Source of the DNA: Candidatus Zixiibacteriota bacterium | GTDB lineage: Bacteria > Zixibacteria > MSB-5A5 > GN15 > FEB-12 | DNA length: 60,845 bases | Assembly (NCBI GenBank): GCA_040753875.1 | Contig: JBFMDV010000031.1 | Location: forward strand, 1-60,845 | Direction: 5' to 3' | Shown: positions 54,936-60,845 of the stretch, one piece after another | How positions within the stretch are numbered: position 1 is the first letter of the stretch | How the letters are laid out: every line of letters starts with the position of its first letter | Notes under the pieces: generated by a model | Databases searched by the model: none | What the model saw: only the letters and a program-made list of their open reading frames with translations | Told to the model about the DNA's origin: nothing | Made by a program: the position numbers and the translations under genes

Positions 54936-55036
54936 GGCGCAGAATCTCGCCTCCGAACTGCGCCTCCACCGGCTGTGCCTCGCCTCAATGAACCGGTTGA
55001 GAATATCTGCCCCGCATAAGATCGCCGTTTTTTTTT
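54936..55036 (+). ncRNA. Candidate structured RNA ending in T9
   Basis: GGCGCAG (54936-54942) pairs exactly with CTGCGCC (54958-54964). CTCAA/TTGAG forms a second loop near 54984-55001. An outer CGGCG (54935) can close with CGCCG (55023) right before TTTTTTTTT (55028-55036). It does not match SRP, 6S, tmRNA or RNase P cores. Speculative. Confidence 0.25.
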
Positions 55037-55057
55037 CTATCCCGTCCTCTAAATCTC

Positions 55058-55087
55058 TTGACATCAACAGCCGATATGATATCTTGG
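55058..55087 (+). promoter_or_regulatory. Promoter of the SPFH gene pair
   Basis: TTGACA (55058-55063), 16-base spacer, TATCTTGG (55080-55087). The -10 is the same type as at tilS and lies within the inverted repeat at 55075-55097. Confidence 0.6.
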
Positions 55088-55097
55088 TGATATCATA
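55075..55097. promoter_or_regulatory. Operator-like perfect inverted repeat over the -10
   Basis: TATGATATC, five bases, GATATCATA: nine perfect pairs around a centre overlapping the -10 box. Typical repressor geometry; the Arc-like protein two genes downstream is a candidate binder. Confidence 0.6.
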
Positions 55098-55117
55098 ACG
55101 ATAGCTAAGGAGGTTAT

Positions 55118-55978
55118 GTGATTAAAGAACGCGAACGTCAGGTTGTTTCCGGCTGGGGCCCACTCATCCTGGCAATCCTGATTCTGTTTCTCGCCGTGTT
55201 CAACATTGTCACGGCGGAGTCGGACCTGAACAAGATCTTCGGTGTCGTGGTCATCTTTCTCACTGCGTTTTGTCTCGCCGGTCTGTTCATGGTGAACCCG
55301 AACCAGGGGCAGGTGATGCAGTTGTTCGGTAAATATGTCGGGACAGCCAAACAGGAAGGACTGCGCTGGGCCAACCCGCTTTATGCGAAGAAGAAAATCT
55401 CGCTGCGGGTGCGGAATTTCGAAACGAACCGCCTGAAAGTGAACGATATCAACGGCAGCCCGATCGAGATCGCCGCCATTGTCGTCTGGAAGGTGATTGA
55501 CACGGCCATGGCCAGTTTCCAGGTGGACAACTACGAGAATTTCGTCAAGATTCAAAGTGAAGCGGCCGTGCGAAATCTGGCCACACAGCACCCGTACGAC
55601 ACGAACAAAGAGCATGAAGTCTCGCTGCGCGGGCACACCGCCACTATATCCGACCAACTGAAAGCGGAGATTCATGACCGCCTGGCCGAAGCTGGAGTGC
55701 AGGTGATCGAAGCGCGCATCAGCCATCTGGCGTACGCTCCGGAGATCGCCGAAGTTATGCTTCGCCGCCAACAGGCAGGTGCAGTCGTTGCGGCCCGGCA
55801 GCTCATTGTCGAGGGTGCGGTTGGCATGGTGGAGATGGCGCTCGAGCAGTTGTCGCAGAAACATATCATCGTGCTCGATGAAGAGCGGAAGGCGGCGATG
55901 GTGTCCAATCTGCTGGTTGTGCTGTGCGGCGAGAGCGCCACGCAGCCGGTCATCAACACCGGAACGCTGTACCAATAA
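55118..55978 (+). CDS. SPFH/band 7 (stomatin-prohibitin-flotillin) membrane protein
   Basis: 286 residues. Two N-terminal hydrophobic segments (about 8-30 and 38-58) are followed by the band-7 domain: NPNQGQVMQLFGKYVGTAKQ, LRVRNFETNRLKVNDINGSP, EIAAIVVWKVIDTAMASFQV, then the helical HDRLAEAGVQVIEARISHLA and a coiled stretch. Such proteins form membrane microdomain scaffolds. GTG 55118 is used because the ATG three bases earlier runs into a stop; AGGAGG lies 5 bases upstream. Followed 3 bases later by the Arc-like gene, a pairing seen in many genomes. Confidence 0.9.
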   Translation: MIKERERQVVSGWGPLILAILILFLAVFNIVTAESDLNKIFGVVVIFLTAFCLAGLFMVNPNQGQVMQLFGKYVGTAKQEGLRWANPLYAKKKISLRVRNFETNRLKVNDINGSPIEIAAIVVWKVIDTAMASFQVDNYENFVKIQSEAAVRNLATQHPYDTNKEHEVSLRGHTATISDQLKAEIHDRLAEAGVQVIEARISHLAYAPEIAEVMLRRQQAGAVVAARQLIVEGAVGMVEMALEQLSQKHIIVLDEERKAAMVSNLLVVLCGESATQPVINTGTLYQ

Positions 55979-55981
55979 GCC

Positions 55982-56164
55982 GTGGCGGAACGGAAGCCAT
56001 TTCTTGTCAGGATCGACCAGGAGACGCTGCACTTGTTGCAGCGTTGGGCCGATGATGAATTCCGCAGCTTGAACGGACAGATCGAGTTCCTGCTGCGGAA
56101 GGCGTTACAGGATGCCGACCGCCTTCGCCCGCCGAAACGCCCGCGCTGCTCGGCGGAGGAGTGA
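55982..56164 (+). CDS. Small Arc/ribbon-helix-helix-like protein
   Basis: 60 residues from GTG: PFLVRIDQETLHLLQRWADD, then EFRSLNGQIEFLLRKALQDA and a basic Pro-rich tail. A beta strand plus two helices with the Arc-like NGQIE...LL pattern suggests a ribbon-helix-helix DNA-binding protein. It begins 3 bases after the SPFH stop. The promoter of the pair has an inverted repeat over its -10, so autoregulation is plausible. A decayed copy of its 3' third lies at 29320-29388. Confidence 0.8.
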   Translation: MAERKPFLVRIDQETLHLLQRWADDEFRSLNGQIEFLLRKALQDADRLRPPKRPRCSAEE

Positions 56165-56186
56165 GTGGATTGTCCCGGCGTCGTAG

Positions 56187-56223
56187 GTCGGGTTCCGAGA
56201 TCGCTTCGATCGAGAAACCCGAC
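56187..56223. repeat. Nested hairpin, TCGGGTT family, after the Arc-like gene
   Basis: GTCGGGTT pairs with AACCCGAC; inside, GATCG-CTT-CGATC forms a second stem. It begins 22 bases after a stop codon. Same design as 60501-60537, with a different inner stem. A CATTGCGAG-type palindrome follows at 56258-56301. Confidence 0.75.
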
Positions 56224-56359
56224 ATCCCACTGCGTGCTGGCCTCAGCAGCCGTCATTGCGAGGAGGACCCGCCATCGGCGGACCGGACGAAGCAATCTCC
56301 CCCATCGTTTGTGCCGCACCTAACAGGTGCGATCTTTGTCCGACAAGGACAAATTACCA

Positions 56360-56389
56360 TTGACACCCGTCGAGTCGGTTGTATATTAT
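56360..56389 (+). promoter_or_regulatory. Putative promoter of the beta-helix gene
   Basis: TTGACA, 18-base spacer, TATTAT (or 16 bases to TATATT), about 60 bases before the ATG. Confidence 0.5.
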
Positions 56390-56448
56390 GCCAAAGGACG
56401 GAAACCTATCGTCGTTAGGTAAATCATAGTTCAACTCCGGGGGGTTTC

Positions 56449-59400
56449 ATGAAGCTTGTTATAGCGTTTCTGTTGGCGATGGCGCTGATGTCGGTGTCAT
56501 TTGGTGCGACTATCCACGTCCCCGCCGACCAGCCCACGATTCAGGCGGGGATTAACGTGGCTGTGGATGGAGATACGGTGCTGGTGGCGGACGGACACTA
56601 CTATGAGTTACTCCGCATCGAGGACAAGAACATTTGCCTTGCGAGCCAGATGATCGTCGATCAGGACACCAGTCACATCGCTGCGACAATCATTGATGGG
56701 GATACTGCTGTCGTCGGTGTATCTGACTCGAATAGTGTGATCCGGTGTTATTCGGGCATGACATTATTTGGGCTGACGGTCACAGGAGGACTCGGCACAA
56801 GCAATTCTATCCGTTATGGTGGGGGAATATGGGCGATGAGTATGTCGCTCCTCATAAAGCACTGCAGATTGTTTGGAAATCACGCCGATGTCGGCAGCGC
56901 AGCCTACTTCGCTCAGGCACATGGTACGTTCGACCACTGCAACATTTCAGGAAATGCAGGCATGGGCACAGGCATAAGAAGAAGCGCGGTATATGCAGGG
57001 TTTGGAGGCGCCAGTCTTGACAGTTGTCAGATTCTCGACAATGGCGGCGATGGAGTCGGGGGAGTGGAGGCGGATTTCACTTTCGACAATGTCCGTATCG
57101 AAGGAAACGCGGGATACGGTGTTTACATCAACGGAGGCCATCTCTGGCATATGTGGGACTGCGTGATCAGTAATAACGGTGGCGGTCTTCATTGGGCTGG
57201 AACCGGGGGCGGCAAAGTCAGGAGGACTCCCGATGTTCTTAAGGATGCAGTTGAAGTAATTGTGAATTCTGTGATTACAAACAATGGAGGACGAGGCATT
57301 TACTTCGGGGACATGGCCGGTGGGTCAGTACGCTCATCTATCGTTTCTGGGAACGGAGAGGGAGGAATTGTAGTCCATCCCGATGGCGCCGCCCTGTTGT
57401 TTGATTGTATACTTGTCAATAATTCGGCCCAATATGGTGGGGCTGTCCATCTGGGTGGCGATGAATGGAGCGGATACTTTGAAGCCGATCGTTGTCTCTT
57501 TGACAATAACTCCGCCCAATATGGCGGGGCAATTGCGTGGTCAGGTAATGGCCATCTCGTGCTTCGAAGCTGCACCTTCATCCACAATGACGCGTTAGGT
57601 GGCTCGGTCCTGTACCGAAAAGGAGTTGCTCCAACCGAGTGGACAAGGCAGCAATTCCAGCGCTGCATTATTGCACAGAATCAGACAAGCCCTCCGTTCG
57701 ATTGCGGGTTTTATGGCGACAGCGGAGTTGTAATTTCCTGCACTGATATTTTTGGGAATCCTGCAGGCAATTGGGTGGATTGTATTGCTGACCAGGCCGA
57801 ACTAAACGGGAATTTCTCTGCTGATCCTCAGTTTTGCGAAGCGGCTGCCGGCAATTTTGGCATTCGCTCGACTTCTCCCTGTGCTCCGGCAAACAACACC
57901 TGCAGTACCTTGATCGGGGCAGCGCCAGTCCTCTGCGAGCCGGGGATCATACATGCGCCCGAGCGATTTCCGACGATTCAAGCCGCCATCGACGCTGCTT
58001 ATGATGGCGATACGGTCCTTGTCGCCGATGGCGTCTATTACGAGCGCATCAGCTTCAAAGGCAAGAAAATCGTGGTGGCCAGCAACCTTATCATGGATGG
58101 CGACACAAATCATATTGCGAATACGATCATCGATGCAGATACAACTGTGCTTGGAGCGAGCGATACGGGGAGTGTGGTGCGGTTCGTGAACGGCGAAGAT
58201 ACAAACGCCGTCTTGTACGGACTCACCGTAAGAAACGGCGTGGGAGGCGGTATCTTAGCCAGCTCAGGTGTTCGGATAGCTCGTTGTATCATTAACTCGA
58301 ACAGCGGTGGAGGCGTACGTGTAACTGGCGGCAGTTATGTCAGTCGCGTCCATTTGGATTCGTGTGCCATATCAAACAACATCGGTGGAGGGGTCAATGG
58401 GGGGTATCTTGAGGTGCGCGACTGCTCAATTACAGCGAATCAAGGCGGCGGGGTAAGCACATCAGTTCCCACCAGCGTCCATGGTTGTATTATCAGCAAT
58501 AATGTCGGAAGTGGGATTAGTCTTGCGTCTGATGAGTGTGTTATCAGCAATTGTCAGATTGAGAGGAACACGGGAGCCGGCATCTTCAGCTTTCATTACG
58601 GCTACGGCCAAAACGAGTTTAGCTCCTGCTTGATTAGGGAGAACGCGGAAGACGGAATCCACGGTGGGCCATCCTTCTATGTCCATGGCGGCAAGATCGA
58701 ATTCAATGGAGGATATGGTCTGTGGGTAGTTGGCGATGGGGCAGCCTTGATCGACTGTGATATCACCCACAACGGCGCTGGCGGCATCTTTGTGGGCGGT
58801 TTTCCAGGTATCGGTCTGTTAGTAGACGGCTGCAACATACTGTTCAATACTGGTGTGGACGGCGGAGGAGTGCACTTTGGCCTTCCATCGTCGCTCATGA
58901 TGCGCAATTCATTAGTGATGGGGAATACAGCAGTGAGGGGTGGAGCCGTCTGGGCAAATGGCATTGGTTTTACCGAGGTTGAGAACTGCGCTTTCATAGC
59001 CAATTCTGCGGACACTGGGTCGTTCGTTGCTGTTCAATATAGTTCTGGAGATACAGCTTCCTTTGATAGATGCGCCATCATAGGGAATCAGGGGGGCAGT
59101 ACCATACATGTTGGATCAGGATATGATACGGCACTGGCGTTTGGTTGCAGTGACATATATGGCAACGATGGCGGAGATTGGGTAGGCTTCATCGCTGAAC
59201 AGGCAAATCTGAACGGGAACTTTTCGGCCGACCCTCTCTTCTGTGACACTTCCTATACCAACCTTGCAGTACATTCGGCCTCTCCTTGTCTTCCGGCTAA
59301 CAACTCATGCAGTCAGCTTATTGGCGGGGTCACTCTCGGCACATGTCAGGGCCCACAGGTTCAGAGTGTGATAATTCCGCCCAATTCGCAGAATGTCGTG

Positions 59401-60486
59401 TCCGACACGCCCACCATTCATTGGGACTACTCGGATGACATGAACAGAACGCAATCACAGTTCGAAATTGCTGTTGGCTCAGATACGAACTGGACATATG
59501 CTGAGCTCTGGAACCCAGCCCCCTTTACGAGCTCGGACACGTTTGTGGTGTACAACGGTTCGCCACTTCTCGATGGCATGACCTATTATCTCCGTTTGCG
59601 GGTGTTTAATGGGGCTGTCTGGTCCCCTTGGTACAACTCCTCTTTCCGCATGAACTCCCTCCCCAGCGTGCCGGTTCAACAATCGCCAATCAATAATCAA
59701 GTCGCGGGTTCTTTGCCCACCTTGTGGGTGCTCAACAGCACCGATGCCGAGGGGGATGCGCTGACGTACGACTTCGCCGGGTTCCATGACACCGATTGTG
59801 TCAGCGGCGGGCCGCCAATCGAACTAAACAACGTGCCGAGCGGAATCGATTCAACCGGCGGCCAGATCACCACTCCGCTTGCCGAGAACTGCCGCTATTG
59901 GTGGCGCGTGCGGGCGTTCGATGGGTACGAGTATTCCGAGTGGTCGCCGTATGCCAACTTCTTTGTCGACGGCAATCCTGCGCCGCCGGGTGCGTTCACG
60001 CTGACCTCGCCGCCGGATACGAGCGGACTTCCGGTGTTCACCATGCTCCCCACCATGCTCTGGCAACCGTCGTACGACCCGGACCCGTTTGACACCGTGT
60101 GGTACAAGTTGGAGTTGTCGGACCGTCCCAATTTCTCGTTTGCGTATGTGCGGGATTCGATTCTGACCAACCAGTTTGCGTTGACCGATTCGCTCTACTT
60201 CGCCACGCATTACTACTGGAGAGTAACTGCGCGCGACAGGACCGGGCTGAGTGTGATGTCGCCAACCGCTGACTTCTGGACCTGGGCGCTGGGGGATATA
60301 GACCATTCGCATGCGTGCGATATCGGGGATTTGTCGCGGTTGGTGGACTTTCTGTTTTTCGTCGCGCCGATCAGCCCGCTGTTCGTGGCGGATGTCAACG
60401 GGAGTTGTGCGGTTGATATTTCGGACCTGTCGTACTTGATAGATTATTTGTTCTTCAACGGCCCCGCTCCGAGGGTGGGGTGCTGA
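56449..60486 (+). CDS. Giant secreted right-handed beta-helix protein with dockerin-like tail
   Basis: 1345 residues with signal peptide (KLVIAFLLAMALMSVSFGA). Two tandem parallel beta-helix units follow, at about 20-495 and 500-970. Each opens alike (IHVPADQPTIQAGINVAVDG and IIHAPERFPTIQAAIDAAYD), continues with GDTVLVADG.YYE and ends with NGNFSADP.FC, so they arose by duplication. Many short repeats of the form C.I..N.GGG mark the coils. Residues about 975-1260 contain Fn3-like modules. The last 65 residues are a dockerin-like pair (CDIGDLSRLVDFLF, VDISDLSYLIDYLF). Surface polysaccharide binding or cleavage is possible; no catalytic triad is evident. Confidence 0.85.
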   Translation: MKLVIAFLLAMALMSVSFGATIHVPADQPTIQAGINVAVDGDTVLVADGHYYELLRIEDKNICLASQMIVDQDTSHIAATIIDGDTAVVGVSDSNSVIRCYSGMTLFGLTVTGGLGTSNSIRYGGGIWAMSMSLLIKHCRLFGNHADVGSAAYFAQAHGTFDHCNISGNAGMGTGIRRSAVYAGFGGASLDSCQILDNGGDGVGGVEADFTFDNVRIEGNAGYGVYINGGHLWHMWDCVISNNGGGLHWAGTGGGKVRRTPDVLKDAVEVIVNSVITNNGGRGIYFGDMAGGSVRSSIVSGNGEGGIVVHPDGAALLFDCILVNNSAQYGGAVHLGGDEWSGYFEADRCLFDNNSAQYGGAIAWSGNGHLVLRSCTFIHNDALGGSVLYRKGVAPTEWTRQQFQRCIIAQNQTSPPFDCGFYGDSGVVISCTDIFGNPAGNWVDCIADQAELNGNFSADPQFCEAAAGNFGIRSTSPCAPANNTCSTLIGAAPVLCEPGIIHAPERFPTIQAAIDAAYDGDTVLVADGVYYERISFKGKKIVVASNLIMDGDTNHIANTIIDADTTVLGASDTGSVVRFVNGEDTNAVLYGLTVRNGVGGGILASSGVRIARCIINSNSGGGVRVTGGSYVSRVHLDSCAISNNIGGGVNGGYLEVRDCSITANQGGGVSTSVPTSVHGCIISNNVGSGISLASDECVISNCQIERNTGAGIFSFHYGYGQNEFSSCLIRENAEDGIHGGPSFYVHGGKIEFNGGYGLWVVGDGAALIDCDITHNGAGGIFVGGFPGIGLLVDGCNILFNTGVDGGGVHFGLPSSLMMRNSLVMGNTAVRGGAVWANGIGFTEVENCAFIANSADTGSFVAVQYSSGDTASFDRCAIIGNQGGSTIHVGSGYDTALAFGCSDIYGNDGGDWVGFIAEQANLNGNFSADPLFCDTSYTNLAVHSASPCLPANNSCSQLIGGVTLGTCQGPQVQSVIIPPNSQNVVSDTPTIHWDYSDDMNRTQSQFEIAVGSDTNWTYAELWNPAPFTSSDTFVVYNGSPLLDGMTYYLRLRVFNGAVWSPWYNSSFRMNSLPSVPVQQSPINNQVAGSLPTLWVLNSTDAEGDALTYDFAGFHDTDCVSGGPPIELNNVPSGIDSTGGQITTPLAENCRYWWRVRAFDGYEYSEWSPYANFFVDGNPAPPGAFTLTSPPDTSGLPVFTMLPTMLWQPSYDPDPFDTVWYKLELSDRPNFSFAYVRDSILTNQFALTDSLYFATHYYWRVTARDRTGLSVMSPTADFWTWALGDIDHSHACDIGDLSRLVDFLFFVAPISPLFVADVNGSCAVDISDLSYLIDYLFFNGPAPRVGC

Positions 60487-60845
60487 GGAGAGCATCTGAT
60501 GTCGGGTTTCTCGCCCGAAGCGGGCTCGGAACCCGAACTACGGCCACTGCTCGGTCCTCGTCTTCGCTCGAACCGACGTCGGGATAGCCCCTTTGTTGTC
60601 GTCGCGTCGAGCGCAGACGGGACGCGGGCCTTCGGCCTACCGGTGTGCCGCCGGTTCTCGTCTTCGCTCGAACCGACGTCGGGATAGCCCCTTTGTTGTC
60701 GTCGCGTCGAGGAGCCGTAGGGCAGAACCGCTTCTGGTTCTGCCGATAGCGTCGTGGTGAGGTGATTCCACCGCAGGCGGAAGCGATGTGACAATCCTTT
60801 CCGTCGCGTCGAGCGCAGACGAGACGCGGGCTATCGGCTTACCGG
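60487..60845. repeat. Tandem and inverted repeats to the window end
   Basis: Non-coding. A nested hairpin TCGGGTT...AACCCGA with inner GCCCG-AAG-CGGGC lies at 60501-60537. Bases 60557-60611 recur identically at 60657-60711 (55 bases, period 100). The segment starting GTCGCGTCGAGCGCAGACG at 60601 recurs with changes from 60803 to the end. 60714-60744 is the hairpin also found inside the gene at 22713. Confidence 0.8.

Larger units (their letters stand above)
54599..55117. other. 519-bp gap with a possible structured RNA and the SPFH promoter/operator
   Basis: No protein gene is supported. Bases 54600-54900 show nothing clear. From 54936 to 55036 the plus strand is rich in stems and ends in nine T residues; the promoter and operator of the SPFH gene follow. 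Confidence 0.5.

Noticed and set aside
54890-55040. 4.5S SRP RNA
   Set aside because: The AGGTCAG fragment is present by chance, but the conserved GGAAGGAAGCA core loop is absent.
54867-55067. 66-codon minus-strand frame upstream of the SPFH gene
   Set aside because: Covers the structured T9 region and the promoter; no ribosome site or homology.
55064-56032. 322-codon minus-strand frame across the SPFH gene
   Set aside because: Antisense to a clear band-7 domain protein; no motifs.

Overview
The window reads as one chromosome segment of a Gram-negative bacterium. It has an LpxH-type lipid A enzyme, a TonB-dependent receptor, a TolC-type channel and EF-4/LepA. Three things point to the FCB side of the tree, and most specifically to a lineage such as candidate phylum Zixibacteria: secreted beta-propeller and beta-helix proteins ending in dockerin-like repeats (ISDL...LIDYLF next to a CC pair), a PorV/PorQ-like protein beside a TonB receptor, and promoters with a TAnnTT(TG)-like -10 element. 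The phylum is an inference; no rRNA is present.

Layout. 1-2268: end of an IS630-like transposase running straight into a DNA methyltransferase that has lost its N-terminus. 2415-3011 (minus): a peroxiredoxin whose peroxidatic cysteine codon is TGA, followed by a textbook bacterial SECIS hairpin, so very probably a selenoprotein. 3158-7662 (minus): TPR membrane protein, GT-C-like membrane protein and lpxH, tightly coupled. 8083-10323 (minus): purL. 10456-17150 (plus): tilS-hpt-ftsH-folE-folP-cdaA. 17286-19111: an AAA ATPase/DUF4276 pair that looks like a defence module. 19199-26716: a GT87-like protein, lepA, and a second TPR/GT-C pair paralogous to the first. 26908-28491 (minus): FG-GAP/dockerin protein. 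29612-31483: lepB-hemW. 31636-31830 (minus): a tiny secreted six-cysteine peptide. 32059-35416: gatE-gatD, the archaeal-type Glu-tRNA(Gln) amidotransferase, unexpected in a bacterium. 35605-37811 (minus): corA and an mscS-like channel. 37865-41471 (minus): two halves of a heterodimeric ABC exporter. 41839-45840: lone receiver domain, a substrate-binding/TolC fusion, and a D-threonine-aldolase-like enzyme. 45855-46517 (minus): CDP-alcohol phosphatidyltransferase. 47145-54361: TonB receptor, giant secreted protein with a sorting-type tail, PorV-like protein. 54526-54598 (minus): tRNA-Glu(CUC). 55118-56164: SPFH protein and an Arc-like small protein behind an inverted-repeat operator. 56449-60486: a 1345-residue beta-helix/dockerin protein. 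60487-60845: tandem repeats.

How the parts connect. Most of the window is housekeeping: translation (tilS, lepA, gatDE, tRNA-Glu), purine and folate metabolism, membrane proteolysis and secretion (ftsH, lepB), c-di-AMP synthesis and envelope build-up. Accessory signal lies in the envelope proteins (two paralogous TPR/GT-C pairs, dockerin proteins, the TonB/PorV operon, the substrate-binding/TolC fusion) and in the ATPase/DUF4276 pair.

The intergenic DNA is unusually rich in short perfect hairpins. They occur in clusters (7.8-8.0 kb, 15.0-15.4 kb, 29.0-29.6 kb), just after stop codons (56187, 60501), between direct repeats of gene ends (lepA, hemW), and once inside a coding sequence (22713). 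Several pairs show compensatory stem changes, as expected for elements kept as structures. The strongest single discovery is the selenocysteine peroxiredoxin; next are bacterial GatDE, the substrate-binding/TolC fusion and the hairpin families.
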